Shown piece by piece: positions 8,348-18,009 of a stretch of 64,000 bases of DNA; positions within the stretch are counted from its first letter, which is position 1, and each line of letters begins with the position of its first letter. The DNA is from Brasilonema sp. UFV-L1 (GTDB lineage: Bacteria; Cyanobacteriota; Cyanobacteriia; Cyanobacteriales; Nostocaceae): NCBI RefSeq assembly GCF_012912105.1, contig NZ_QMEA01000045.1:1-64000 (forward strand), read 5' to 3'. Under the pieces are notes generated by a model. That model searched no databases. It had not been told where the DNA came from and was given only the letters and a program-made list of their open reading frames with translations. The translations under genes were made by a program, and so were the position numbers.

Positions 8348-9328
8348 ATGATGAGTGCGGTGGAACTGGAAAATTTACGCAAGACGTTTACCCTAAGTCG
8401 TGGTTGGGGACTCAACCGCATCCACAAAGAAATTGTTGCAGTAGATGATATTAGTCTGAGTGTACCAGCAGGTCAGGCGATCGCCTTCATCGGTCCCAAT
8501 GGTGCAGGCAAGTCCACAACTATCAAGATGCTCACGGGCATTTTACACCCAACATCTGGAACAGCCAAATTGCTAGGACTCAATCCTTGGCAAAATCGGC
8601 GCGAACTAGCTTACAAAATGGGTGTTGTGTTTGGACAGCGTTCTCAATTGTGGTATCACCTACCACCGCGTGACACCTTAGAATTACTGGCGCGAATTTA
8701 CAGTCTAGAGCGTCAAGAGTACATCAAACGGCGCGATGTGCTCGTTGAGCGTTTTGATTTGGCACCGTTTTGGAACATTCCAGTACGTAAACTTTCGCTT
8801 GGTCAACGGATGCGTGCTGAAGTTGCAGCTAGTTTACTTCATGCACCACGAATACTCTTCCTTGATGAGCCTACCATAGGTTTGGATGTGATTGCTCGTC
8901 AGGAATTACGCGACCTCATCCAGGAATGGAACTCCAACGAAGGTATAACAATATTTCTCACCAGTCACGACGCGGGTGATATTGAACGAGTTGCACAGCG
9001 GGTAGTCGTGATCAATCATGGGCGTGTGGTACTTGATGACAAAGTTTCAGCAATGCGCCGTCAGTACCTCGGCTCAAAAATTCTCAGCGTGAGATTCCAT
9101 AACTCGACTCCTGAGATAACTTTACCAGGAGTGACACTACTCAAGAAGAGCGAGTATGCGCTTAAGCTGGAAGTGAATACCCGGATTACGCCAATTGAAG
9201 CGGTGATGAATCACATTCTACAAGCAGGCTCAGTTGCTGATATTGCTATTGAAGATCCACCTTTAGAAGAAGTCATTGCTCATATCTACTCTCAAGCAAA
9301 CCCAAGCGAAGGAGTCACAACAGGATGA
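8348..9328 (+). CDS. ABC-2 type transporter ATP-binding protein
   Basis: A 326-residue ABC ATPase that should power export by the two membrane proteins encoded immediately downstream. The Walker A motif is GPNGAGKST (49-57), the signature is LSLGQRMRAE, and Walker B is ILFLDEPTIGLD with the following switch histidine in TSHDAGD. A C-terminal domain after residue about 230 is typical of the daunorubicin-resistance/NodI branch. The stop codon overlaps the first permease start by 4 bp, indicating translational coupling. Two tandem ATGs start the frame; the first is at 8348. The 20-bp palindrome just upstream is the likeliest control site. The substrate is unknown; the glycan genes that follow suggest an envelope component. 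Confidence 0.9.
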   Translation: MMSAVELENLRKTFTLSRGWGLNRIHKEIVAVDDISLSVPAGQAIAFIGPNGAGKSTTIKMLTGILHPTSGTAKLLGLNPWQNRRELAYKMGVVFGQRSQLWYHLPPRDTLELLARIYSLERQEYIKRRDVLVERFDLAPFWNIPVRKLSLGQRMRAEVAASLLHAPRILFLDEPTIGLDVIARQELRDLIQEWNSNEGITIFLTSHDAGDIERVAQRVVVINHGRVVLDDKVSAMRRQYLGSKILSVRFHNSTPEITLPGVTLLKKSEYALKLEVNTRITPIEAVMNHILQAGSVADIAIEDPPLEEVIAHIYSQANPSEGVTTG

Positions 9329-10125
9329 TAAATAGTATAAATAAATATGCTTGGATTAGCTTAACAGCAGCTCGCTCTAATCTTGCTTACTTAGCAGAAG
9401 TCGCTTCAAGAGGAATTTTTCTATTTGTCATTCTCTACATCTTCTTACAGTTATGGCGTGTCACCTATGCAGAAACAAATGCTGAACAATTGGGTGGTTT
9501 GACGTTATCTCAAATGCTCTGGTATCTTGGCATTACAGAATCTATAGTACTTTCAAGTCCACAAGTGGCTGCAGAAGTAGATGAAGATGTACGGACAGGA
9601 GCACTTGCAGTCCAACTCATACGTCCAGTATCTTATCCTTTATATCGTCTGTGGAGTTCGCTAGGAGAGCGCACCGTACGCTTTGCTTTGAATATTGCAA
9701 TTACGGTAGGACTAGCGCTTTTGTTTGTCGGACCAATTCCTTTAAGCTTGGGTGGTATCTTATTATTTGTACTGGCGCTACCACTCGCATTTGTCCTGGA
9801 TTTTTTAACCACCTTCTTAGTAGGTTTAGGAGCTTTCTGGCTAGAAAACACTTCGGGGATAATGCTCATCTACTCTCGTATCACAATGATTTTAGGTGGT
9901 ATGCTCATTCCTTTGGAACTACTACCCGAATCATGGCAACCCTTGCTCAAAGCATTACCCTTTGCAAGTATTTTATATGGTCCGGCTCGTTTATTCGTAC
10001 GTCCTGACTTAGCTTTTGCTGGTGAATTGCTACTACGACAGGGAGTCGCCATAGGTGTGCTAAGTTTATTAGTCGCTCTTGTGTACCGCACCGCAGTGAA
10101 ACGCATCCACGCGCATGGAGGTTGA
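9325..10125 (+). CDS. ABC-2 family permease, first subunit
   Basis: A 266-residue membrane protein with six predicted hydrophobic segments, of the ABC-2 permease type found with DrrA-like ATPases. The motif EVDEDVRTGALAVQLIRPVSYPLYRL after the second helix is the amphipathic connecting segment typical of this family. It overlaps the ATPase gene by 4 bp, and the second permease starts 1 bp after its stop when the better start codon is used. It probably forms a heterodimeric exporter channel with the next gene product. Only family-level function can be stated. Confidence 0.85.
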   Translation: MINSINKYAWISLTAARSNLAYLAEVASRGIFLFVILYIFLQLWRVTYAETNAEQLGGLTLSQMLWYLGITESIVLSSPQVAAEVDEDVRTGALAVQLIRPVSYPLYRLWSSLGERTVRFALNIAITVGLALLFVGPIPLSLGGILLFVLALPLAFVLDFLTTFLVGLGAFWLENTSGIMLIYSRITMILGGMLIPLELLPESWQPLLKALPFASILYGPARLFVRPDLAFAGELLLRQGVAIGVLSLLVALVYRTAVKRIHAHGG

Positions 10126-10126
10126 G

Positions 10127-10924
10127 ATGTTCTCGCGTATACTTTCTTACTTGCAACTAGCTGCTGCATACATTCGCCTCAACCTGAATGCTCATTTAGA
10201 GTATCGCGGGGCGTTTGTCACAGAAGTTGTGGCGATGATTCTTAATAATATAGTGTGGGTAGCATTTTGGGGATTCTTTTTTACACGCTTCCCTGTGCTA
10301 CGAGGTTGGACTGTACAAGATGTGATTACTCTATGGGCAATGACTGCAGCAAGTTTTGGTCTAGCTCATGCTATTTATGGTAATGCTTGGCACCTAACAC
10401 GTTTGATTGTACAAGGACAATTAGATGTCTGGATGTTGTACCCGCGTACCCTACTATCGCACTTATTGCTAGGGCAAATGAATGCAACATCTTGGGGAGA
10501 TTTATTATTTGGATATGGGGCTTATGTGTTTTTTGTCAAGCCTGATATTGTGCATTTTATACTGTTTACAGGTTTAACAGTTTCAGCCGCAGCGCTTTTT
10601 GTGGGCTTTAGTGTGCTGACAGGAAGTTTGAGCTTTTACCTGGGTAATTCTGAAGGACTCACACAGCAGTGGCGAAACGCTATGATCACGTTTAGTACTT
10701 ATCCAGCAAGTTTATTTGAGGGATGGGTGAAACTATTGCTGTACACATTGATTCCTGCTGGGTTCGTCACTTACTTGCCAATTGAAGCACTGCGGAAGTT
10801 ATCACTGATGCATACTTTGCTGGCAGTTGCTGGGTCAATTGTGGTACTGTTGGTGGGTGTGGGTGTTTTCTATCACGGTTTGCGTCGCTACTCGTCGGGG
10901 AATTTAATGAATATGCGTGGTTGA
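10127..10924 (+). CDS. ABC-2 family permease, second subunit
   Basis: A 265-residue polytopic membrane protein that completes the ABC-2 exporter. It has the permease pattern of six hydrophobic stretches, with the connecting segment QGQLDVWMLYPRTLLSHLL after helix two. The frame is open from an ATG at 10115, but that would overlap the previous gene by 11 bp. The ATG at 10127 has GGAGG five bases upstream and follows the previous stop by one base, so it is preferred. It resembles the DUF990/ABC2_membrane_6 group, in which two dissimilar permeases pair with one ATPase. Confidence 0.85.
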   Translation: MFSRILSYLQLAAAYIRLNLNAHLEYRGAFVTEVVAMILNNIVWVAFWGFFFTRFPVLRGWTVQDVITLWAMTAASFGLAHAIYGNAWHLTRLIVQGQLDVWMLYPRTLLSHLLLGQMNATSWGDLLFGYGAYVFFVKPDIVHFILFTGLTVSAAALFVGFSVLTGSLSFYLGNSEGLTQQWRNAMITFSTYPASLFEGWVKLLLYTLIPAGFVTYLPIEALRKLSLMHTLLAVAGSIVVLLVGVGVFYHGLRRYSSGNLMNMRG

Positions 10925-10945
10925 TTATTTTTTTATTTCGCAATC

Positions 10946-12097
10946 ATGAAGATTTCATTAGTTGTGAGTGACTTAAGTGGTGGTGGTAGTGTTCGCGCAT
11001 TTTTGCTAGCACAAGTCCTCAAAAAGCTTAACTATGATGTAGAAATTGTCGGTTTCCTTTTTGGGAAAGAACTTTATGCGATTCCTCCCAATGAAATCAG
11101 AATTGTTTCTATTCCTGGGAAAAACTATCCTGAGTTTTTAAACTACAGTCGGCAAGTTTTACAAAAAATAGATGGAGATATTATTTATGCAGTCAAACCA
11201 AAGGTGACAAGTTTTGGTTTGTCTCTGATAAAAAAAATCAGCAGCCGTCGTCCTTTGCTTTTAGATATGGATGACTGGGAATTAAGCTGGTATGGAGGTA
11301 TGGAGTGGAAATATCGTCCTAGTCTTAAGCAATTTGCCAGGGATATTTTCAAGAAAAATGGTGCATTGAGATTTCCTGATCATCCACTTTATATACAATG
11401 GATGGAAAGTTTAGTCAAAAAGGCGGATGCAGTCACGATAGATACTCAATTCCTCAAAGAACGTTTTGGCGGTGTTTATTTGCCTAATGGTAAAGATACC
11501 GACATGTTCAACCCAAATATCTACGATTCCAAGGCAAGCCGAATTCGTTATGGTCTTTCTAACTATAAAATTTTAATGTTTCCAGGCGCACCACGACCGC
11601 ATAAAGGTGTTGAAGATGTTTTAATGGCGTTGGATCTGTTAAACCAGTCAGATTTAAGACTCGTGATTGTCGGTGGCAGTCCTTATGATGACTATGATGA
11701 TAAACTCATTCAAAGATGGGGACGTTGGATTATCAAGTTGCCTAAATGTCCTGTTGAGGTTATGCCTGAGGTTGTAGCAGCTGCTCACGTTGTGGTTGTC
11801 CCGCAGCGAGATACAATAATTGCTCGTGCCCAATTTCCCTTAAAGTTAACAGATGGAATGGCAATGGCTAAACCTGTGTTATCAACTCGAGTTGGAGACA
11901 TTCCAGAAATTTTAGGTGAAACTGGTTATTTGGTTAACCCTGATTCTCCTGAAGAAATTGCCAGTCAGATTGATTTTATATTTCAGAATTTAGAGTCAGC
12001 TTCAAAGCGAGGTTTAAAGGCAAGAGAAAGATGTGTAGAAAAATATAGTATTGAGACTATGGCGTCTACTTTAGAGTCTATGATTGTTCGGTTGTGA
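10946..12097 (+). CDS. Glycosyltransferase family 4 protein
   Basis: A 383-residue GT-B-fold transferase. The N-terminal lobe begins MKISLVVSDLSGGGSVRA. The C-terminal lobe carries the GT4 donor-binding region, with MFPGAPRPHKGVEDVLMALDLL and DGMAMAKPVLSTRVGDIPEIL, the latter being the EX7E-like area. No membrane helix is present, so it should act at the cytoplasmic face. It starts 21 bp after the ABC-2 permease and is very likely in the same transcript. It should transfer a hexose from a nucleotide sugar to a growing glycan; the exact linkage is unknown. Confidence 0.85.
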   Translation: MKISLVVSDLSGGGSVRAFLLAQVLKKLNYDVEIVGFLFGKELYAIPPNEIRIVSIPGKNYPEFLNYSRQVLQKIDGDIIYAVKPKVTSFGLSLIKKISSRRPLLLDMDDWELSWYGGMEWKYRPSLKQFARDIFKKNGALRFPDHPLYIQWMESLVKKADAVTIDTQFLKERFGGVYLPNGKDTDMFNPNIYDSKASRIRYGLSNYKILMFPGAPRPHKGVEDVLMALDLLNQSDLRLVIVGGSPYDDYDDKLIQRWGRWIIKLPKCPVEVMPEVVAAAHVVVVPQRDTIIARAQFPLKLTDGMAMAKPVLSTRVGDIPEILGETGYLVNPDSPEEIASQIDFIFQNLESASKRGLKARERCVEKYSIETMASTLESMIVRL

Positions 12098-12281
12098 GTA
12101 TTTAGAGTGTGTGATTGAAATCAGTACACAGTGAATAGTACACAGTTACCAAGGTTTAAAACGGAGATTGAAATCAGTTTTTCAAGACTTTCAAGAGTTT
12201 TGTCAGTCAAGCAGGAGTCTGATTCAAAAAGAAATTGATCAGTTCTGTTAAGCAAAAAATAAATTGTGAGACAAATCCCCA

Positions 12282-14543
12282 ATGTCTAGCAGCAAAACAC
12301 TACTAAGATTTGCTAAACCATATCCAGCGTTGATTGTCCTGACGATATTGTTGGGTTTTTCTGGAGCTTTATTTAATGGTGTTAGTACTGCTCTGATTGT
12401 ACCAGTGATTTTAAAAATAGTGGGACAAGAAGTAGATTTCAGCGGTGCTCCTGCTATTCTTCAAAAAATTATGTCTCCCTTTGATAGTATTCCAGAAAGC
12501 TACCGCTTAGGGGTGATGGCTGGAGCAATTGTCTTCACAATTTTTTTGAAAAATCTAGCCACTTATGCTAGTACCATTACATCTAGTACTTTGACGCGCA
12601 AATTAACTTCGGATATGCGCGAAGCTGGTTTAATATTATTGCTACAAGTTGATATATGTTATTACAACCAGATGAAAGTTGGTGACATCATCAACAGTCT
12701 TGGTGGAGAAATTAGCCGTGCTGCGAGTGCTGTAGGAAATAGCATCAAGTTAGTTATTTTAGGGATTACGATTTTAGTTTTTGTCGGGTTACTACTATCA
12801 ATTTCTTGGCAGTTGACGATCGCAGCTACTATTTTGCTGTCTTTAGTGACGTTAGTTAATCAGTATGCCATATCACGTTCCAAATTCTTTGGTAAGCAGC
12901 TTAGTGATATGTCTAGAGCATATTCGATAACTATACTAGAAACTTTAAACGGGATTCGTCTGGTAAAGACAACAGGTAGCGAAGAAAGAGAATATGAACG
13001 TATTAGGAAACTGATTCACAAACGTGAAGAAGCTGATTTTAAATCTCAGGTTCACTCTGAGGCGATCGCACCACTGAGTGAGTTAATGGGTGTGACAGGC
13101 TTAATACTGATTGTCTTTTTAAGTCGCACCTTCTTTGCAGACCAAATTTCCTCTCTTTCAGCAGTATTACTCACATATTTATTAATATTACTACGAGTGT
13201 TACCGTTGATTTCTCAGTTAAATACTCTTCGCAGTAGCTTTGCCAATATGGCTAGCAGCGTGGATATAGTTACTGAGTTCTTACGCTGGGAAAATAAACC
13301 AGTCATGAGTAACGGTCAAATTCCTTACACGAAATTAAAGAACGGAGTGTTTTTTCAGTTCGTTTCCTTTGCCTACCCCGGTCATGATAAATTGGTACTC
13401 AAAGATGTAAACTTATACTTACCGCAGGGTACGACGCTGGCTTTGGTAGGTGGTTCTGGTGCAGGAAAATCAACATTAGCAGACCTTTTACCTAGATTTT
13501 ATGACCCGACATCTGGCTGTATTACCATTGATGACATCGATTTACGTGAGTTCGACTTGCTCTCGGTGCGAAAAGCGATGGGAATTGTCAGTCAAGATAC
13601 GTTTCTTTTCAATGACTCAGTGCGGAATAACATTGCATATGGACATCCGCAAGCAAGCGAAGAGGAAATTATCAGCGCAGCAAAGCAGGCAAATGCTTAT
13701 GAGTTTATCAGCAAATTGCCCCAGGGATTTGACACGATTATTGGCGATCGCGGCGTGATGTTATCTGGAGGACAAAGACAACGCCTTGCTATAGCGCGTG
13801 CTTTGCTACAAGATCCAGAAATTCTGATTTTAGATGAAGCCACGAGTGCTTTGGATACTGTTTCTGAACGTTTGGTGCAAAGCGCGATAGATAATCTCAG
13901 TCGCGATCGCACAACACTAGTTATAGCCCACCGCCTTTCCACAGTTCAAAAAGCCGATCAAATTGCTGTTTTGGATCAAGGAAGTGTGGTGGAGGTGGGA
14001 AACCATGAGGAACTTTTACAAAAGGGTGGTTACTACTCGCGTCTGTATGCAATGCAATTTGCCAATAAAGCCCAAACAGGTACCAAACGCCAGCAAAGTT
14101 TAATCCGCATCTGTGGTGAAATTCGCACCCGGCTTAACTCTCTGATTGACTCTTTGCGCTTACTACTAGATGATAAGCAAGACAATCCTCAACAGCGACA
14201 GAAACTAATTGAAGAATCTTACAAATTAACCTCAAAAGTTCTCAACAGTATTGATGTTTTGGAAGATATATTTAACCTGCAAACGAACTGGACTTTATCA
14301 CCCGCAGAGCAAAATCACAGCATAGCCACCCCAAATCAAGATTTGACAACTATCTGCAATCAGTTTCGGGTAACTCTCAATCCTATACTTCGTTCTCTAG
14401 ACTCCCTAACCGATGATGTGATCAAAGCGCCTCAAAAGCAACATCATGAATTTCTCCAACAAGCGTATCAAACTACGACGCATCTGCTCAATAAATTAGA
14501 AAATTTTGAGGATAGCGTTAAACCAGTGAACACTGATAACTGA
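12282..14543 (+). CDS. MsbA-like ABC exporter with a tandem pseudo-HisKA-like C-terminal extension
   Basis: A fused permease-ATPase half-transporter. Residues about 15-320 form a six-helix ABC exporter membrane domain. Residues about 340-590 form the ATPase, with GGSGAGKST (Walker A), LSGGQRQRLAIARALL (signature), ILILDEATSALD (Walker B) and the H-switch in IAHRLST. It should act as a homodimeric flippase for a lipid-linked glycan or lipid. The family normally ends near residue 600, but this protein runs to 753. The extension holds two similar helical segments, starting GEIRTRLNSLIDSLRLLLDD (612) and NQFRVTLNPILRSLDSLTDD (693). Each continues with a second helix like ESYKLTSKVLNSIDVLEDI. They resemble cyanobacterial HisKA dimerisation hairpins (HELRTPLNSI type), with the phospho-acceptor histidine replaced by G and N. 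Confidence 0.88.
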   Translation: MSSSKTLLRFAKPYPALIVLTILLGFSGALFNGVSTALIVPVILKIVGQEVDFSGAPAILQKIMSPFDSIPESYRLGVMAGAIVFTIFLKNLATYASTITSSTLTRKLTSDMREAGLILLLQVDICYYNQMKVGDIINSLGGEISRAASAVGNSIKLVILGITILVFVGLLLSISWQLTIAATILLSLVTLVNQYAISRSKFFGKQLSDMSRAYSITILETLNGIRLVKTTGSEEREYERIRKLIHKREEADFKSQVHSEAIAPLSELMGVTGLILIVFLSRTFFADQISSLSAVLLTYLLILLRVLPLISQLNTLRSSFANMASSVDIVTEFLRWENKPVMSNGQIPYTKLKNGVFFQFVSFAYPGHDKLVLKDVNLYLPQGTTLALVGGSGAGKSTLADLLPRFYDPTSGCITIDDIDLREFDLLSVRKAMGIVSQDTFLFNDSVRNNIAYGHPQASEEEIISAAKQANAYEFISKLPQGFDTIIGDRGVMLSGGQRQRLAIARALLQDPEILILDEATSALDTVSERLVQSAIDNLSRDRTTLVIAHRLSTVQKADQIAVLDQGSVVEVGNHEELLQKGGYYSRLYAMQFANKAQTGTKRQQSLIRICGEIRTRLNSLIDSLRLLLDDKQDNPQQRQKLIEESYKLTSKVLNSIDVLEDIFNLQTNWTLSPAEQNHSIATPNQDLTTICNQFRVTLNPILRSLDSLTDDVIKAPQKQHHEFLQQAYQTTTHLLNKLENFEDSVKPVNTDN

Positions 14544-14558
14544 TAACTGATAACTGTA
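14537..14558. repeat. Short tandem repeat (TGATAAC)n
   Basis: Three or so tandem heptamers of the TGATAAC/AACTGATA type start at the 3' end of the ABC exporter gene, so the last codons and stop of that gene are read from the repeat. This is a cyanobacterial STRR-type sequence related to those at 20717, 55484 and 61543. Confidence 0.6.
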
Positions 14559-14586
14559 AAAATACGACTTTTCAAACTTCAAAATT

Positions 14587-15798
14587 ATGAAAAATAATGC
14601 TATTGTGAAAAACTATGTTTTCTTTTTAACAGAAGATATACCCAAACCACAAGCCCATATTATAGTGGGTACCAACGCAGCAAACGGTGCTGCAAACTTG
14701 GGGTACTCATCAGTTTTGGTATACCCGCGCAAAGGATTAGCAGCTTTCAACCCAATTCATTTAGCTATTCCATATCAACCAAGGAAAGCACCAGAAGCAC
14801 TCATCAAATATTACAACATCCAGCAAAAGCTCAAAGTTGCTCCTCTACCCATGCCTTGGCCTATAGATTATATTAAAACAAAAATCACCGACTCCAACAC
14901 AATCGCCACAAAATATTATTTCCCATTCCACATCCTTTCGACAACCAAACTTGTCCACGCTTGGAACTGGAATTTCATCAAAGCAGCAATTAAAAATGGC
15001 GTCCCAGCAATTTACGAACACCACCATTACGAAGATAAGCAATTTGAGCCAGAAATTGTCAATCATCCACTCTTTCAAGTGTCTGCCACAGTGACTGATA
15101 CAGTCCGAGAACACATGATACAACATGGAATGCCACCAGAAAAAGTCATTACGGTACATAATGGCTATAATTCCTCGTTTCTGATCAGACAGCCAGAAAA
15201 AGCAGCAGAGTGGCGCAAAAAACTTCTCAAAAATAAAGATTCACATTTAGTCATTTATGCAGGAGCATTAAGAAAATTTAAAGGTATTGATATCCTCGTA
15301 GATGTTGCTGCACTCATGCCAAATATCCAAATTGCCTGTGCAGGTGGTGATGAGAAAGAAGTTGCACATTATCAGCAATTAGCCAAAGAAAAACAGATTA
15401 ACAACATTACATTCATAGGATATCTCTTGCACAAAGATTTACCATCTTTACTGCAAGCTGCTGATATCTTAGTTCATCCCCATTGCTCAGGAGAAGCTGC
15501 AACATTCACATCTCCTCTGAAGCTGTTTGACTACTTAACTTCTGGAAATCCCGTTGTCGCAACAGAAATTCCCTCTTTAATGGAATTTAAAAATACTAAC
15601 GCCATTGCTGCTTGGTGCGAACCAGATAATCCTAGTAAATTTGCCGAAGCAATAGCACAGGTTTTAAAAACTCATCCCAGGAAAGCCGAAGGCTATCAAG
15701 ATATTATCAACTTTGTGAAGCAATTCTCTTGGGAAAATCGAGCCGCAAAAATCTTGAGTTACGTTGACGAATCCCTTCGTCCTCCTCTCATTGCTTAA
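14587..15798 (+). CDS. Glycosyltransferase family 4 protein
   Basis: A 403-residue GT-B transferase. The C-terminal half has VIYAGALRKFKGIDILVDVAALM and the acceptor/donor loop HPHCSGEAATFTSPLKLFDYLTSGNPVVATEIPSL, which carries the GT4 EX7E-type region. AWNWNFIKAAIKNGVPAIYEHHHYED in the N-terminal half is the usual substrate cleft histidine segment. Sequence similarity to the other GT4 in this cluster is low, so it probably adds a different residue. It follows the MsbA-like exporter by 43 bp, within a same-strand run of glycan genes. Confidence 0.85.
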   Translation: MKNNAIVKNYVFFLTEDIPKPQAHIIVGTNAANGAANLGYSSVLVYPRKGLAAFNPIHLAIPYQPRKAPEALIKYYNIQQKLKVAPLPMPWPIDYIKTKITDSNTIATKYYFPFHILSTTKLVHAWNWNFIKAAIKNGVPAIYEHHHYEDKQFEPEIVNHPLFQVSATVTDTVREHMIQHGMPPEKVITVHNGYNSSFLIRQPEKAAEWRKKLLKNKDSHLVIYAGALRKFKGIDILVDVAALMPNIQIACAGGDEKEVAHYQQLAKEKQINNITFIGYLLHKDLPSLLQAADILVHPHCSGEAATFTSPLKLFDYLTSGNPVVATEIPSLMEFKNTNAIAAWCEPDNPSKFAEAIAQVLKTHPRKAEGYQDIINFVKQFSWENRAAKILSYVDESLRPPLIA

Positions 15799-15983
15799 CT
15801 ATAGCAGTCCTAAATAATTCTTAAAATTCTCTCTTCTCTCTTCTCTTGGCGTTCTTGGCGTCTTGGCGGTTCGTTAAAAAAAGTAATTTTCACAATTCAG
15901 ATAGGATTGCCATATAGGATTCCTATTCTGTTAAACATTAAGACTTCCCTTCTCTCTCCTCATCATCCACAAATTAATGAAAA

Positions 15984-16955
15984 ATGAGCATCAAAACTAT
16001 CGGCATGATCAGCAGCTATCCTGGTTTAGATCAAAAACCAGATTGGCTATGGCAACAAACTCCTCATCCCTTTGGTGTCTGGGGTGATATTCAAATCCAT
16101 TCTACAGCCCCAACGCCAGATTTCTTATTAATGTATAACTACACATCTTTTCCGGAACCACCGCAAAAGCAGTTGTGGTTTTGGAAGAATAGAAAGGCAC
16201 AACTAGAATACGAAAAGGCACAGCAAACGCTACAAAATAAACTTAGAAACGTTCCCAAAGAGCGAGTCATTTACCTGTTACGAGAGCCACCTTTAGACGA
16301 AGTGGTTGAATTGAATAAAAAATCTTATCAACAGGCTCAAGCATACTGCAGTTACATTTCTGGACCAGATGATTTTGCACCCACGCCGAACTATATGCCT
16401 GCCATTTGGTATTATTCTAACTCATTTCGTGAGTTAAATGATATGCCATCGCCAGAAAAAGTTAGACTATGTAGTTGGGTGACATCTGGCATTAGTCGTA
16501 CAGTTAACCATCGTCAGCGCTTGGAGTTTTTAAAACGATTGCGAAACAGCGAATTGAAGTTTGATTTATACGGTCGTGGTTTACCAGAATGGGCACAAGG
16601 AGGCGGAGAATTGAGTAACAAATGGTATGGTATGGCTCCATATTATTACAACTTGGCGATTGAAAACTATGCTGAAAATAATTGGTATGTGAGTGAAAAG
16701 TTATGGGATGCTTTGCTCGCTTGGTGTTTACCAATTTACTATGGAGGCCCTGCTGCAGATAAATTATTACCTCCTGGTAGTTTTTTGAGATTACCAAGTT
16801 TGGATGAAAAAGGACTTCTTTACATTAAAGAAGTGACAGCGACAACTGATGCTTGGTATGCAGCTAAGAGTGCGCTCGCCGAAGCAAGAGAAATTATTTT
16901 GCAGAAGTTAAACTTGTTAAATTGGCTCTCTGATTACGTGAAAAACTATTCCTGA
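15984..16955 (+). CDS. GT10 (alpha-1,3-fucosyltransferase-like) glycosyltransferase
   Basis: A 323-residue protein with the GT10 signature near residues 225-250: a FENYxxxNYVTEK-like stretch, here IENYAENNWYVSEKLWDALL, followed by PIYYGG. This segment forms the GDP-fucose binding site in bacterial FucT enzymes. Earlier, KVRLCSWVTSGISRTVNHRQRLEFLKRL and FDLYGRGLPEW match the family's RxxF(I/L) helix and DxYG(R/K)G positions. No transmembrane helix or heptad-repeat tail is seen. Fucose or a related 6-deoxy sugar is the expected donor, with a cell-surface glycan as acceptor. Specificity is inferred from family only. Confidence 0.8.
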   Translation: MSIKTIGMISSYPGLDQKPDWLWQQTPHPFGVWGDIQIHSTAPTPDFLLMYNYTSFPEPPQKQLWFWKNRKAQLEYEKAQQTLQNKLRNVPKERVIYLLREPPLDEVVELNKKSYQQAQAYCSYISGPDDFAPTPNYMPAIWYYSNSFRELNDMPSPEKVRLCSWVTSGISRTVNHRQRLEFLKRLRNSELKFDLYGRGLPEWAQGGGELSNKWYGMAPYYYNLAIENYAENNWYVSEKLWDALLAWCLPIYYGGPAADKLLPPGSFLRLPSLDEKGLLYIKEVTATTDAWYAAKSALAEAREIILQKLNLLNWLSDYVKNYS

Positions 16956-16988
16956 TGATGGCAAATATGGAATTTTGTGGAGACTTGA

Positions 16989-17999
16989 ATGACTGAAGGT
17001 ATTTACGTACTCGCTAACGATATTGTTTATGACCAGTTAGTTGCTTTCTTAAATAGTCTGGAAGCTAATGCTGACACCAATACTGGCAAACATTATCCAG
17101 TTTGTATTGTCCCTTACGATAATAGATTAGAAAAAGTCAAAGACGAAGTCAAAAATAGAAGCAATGTAGAAATATTTGCAGATACAACAGCTATTGAGCG
17201 TTGGGAAGATTTCGCCACCCAAGTCTGGCAAACTCATCCTAGTACTTTCCAAACTTGGGAACAAAACGGTATCACAGGAGTTTATCGCCTGGGAATGCAT
17301 CGTCGTTTTTGCTGTTTTGATGGTCCGTTTGATAAATTTATTTATTTCGATGCTGATATTCTAGTCTTGAATTCTTTAAATTATATCTTTCAGCAGTTAC
17401 ATCAGAATGACTTCGTTGTTTATGACTTTCAATATAAAGATCCTACCCATGTCTACAACGTTAAGTCAAATAAATTATTAGATATTTTCCCGCTTGCTCG
17501 CATAAACTCTGAAATCTTTTGCGCCGGTATGTATGGAAGCAAAAAGGGTATATTTAATCAAGAAAAACGTAATTATCTGCTATCACAACTCAAACAAGAT
17601 GAAGCAGAAATTTTGTATATGAATGCTCCCGACCAAACAATTCTCAACTACATGGTCATGAAGTCAGGCATATCTAGCTACAATTTTGCCCTTCAGCTTC
17701 CGGAAAATCAAAGAACTGGCTGTTGTGTTACCTCCCCTCATTTTGAGGTAAGAGATAATATCTTGTATGACAAAGGTTATCCGTTAACTTATATCCACTA
17801 TATCGGTTTATCGTCTGGGTTATTTACTCGTGTTTGTTCTGGAGAAAATATTGATTTTCCTTACCGGGAAATTTTCTTGCATTATCGTTATCTGTATGAA
17901 CCAGACAAGCGACCAAAGTTTAAGAGTAAGCCGAAAGCTTACAATGCACCACCGAGTTTAGCGACACGCATTTTACGAAAACTAGGATTAGCAAGTTGA
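16989..17999 (+). CDS. GT8-like nucleotide-sugar transferase family protein (first of a paralogous pair)
   Basis: A 336-residue protein beginning MTEGIYVLANDIVYDQLVAFLNS. A DxD motif sits in FIYFDADILVLNSL, with hydrophobic residues on both sides as in GT-A enzymes of the GT8 group. A later region (APDQTILNYMVMKSGI) and HYIGLSSGLF resemble the GT8 pattern of D(Q/N)xxLN and HxxG. It is 11 bp before a paralogue that shares the IANDxVxDxxxAxLNS start and the DxD. I believe this family is annotated in Nostoc as Npun_R2821/Npun_R2823-like, from memory. A role in surface glycan assembly follows from its neighbours; the sugar is unknown. Confidence 0.7.
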   Translation: MTEGIYVLANDIVYDQLVAFLNSLEANADTNTGKHYPVCIVPYDNRLEKVKDEVKNRSNVEIFADTTAIERWEDFATQVWQTHPSTFQTWEQNGITGVYRLGMHRRFCCFDGPFDKFIYFDADILVLNSLNYIFQQLHQNDFVVYDFQYKDPTHVYNVKSNKLLDIFPLARINSEIFCAGMYGSKKGIFNQEKRNYLLSQLKQDEAEILYMNAPDQTILNYMVMKSGISSYNFALQLPENQRTGCCVTSPHFEVRDNILYDKGYPLTYIHYIGLSSGLFTRVCSGENIDFPYREIFLHYRYLYEPDKRPKFKSKPKAYNAPPSLATRILRKLGLAS

Positions 18000-18009
18000 G
18001 GATTATTCA

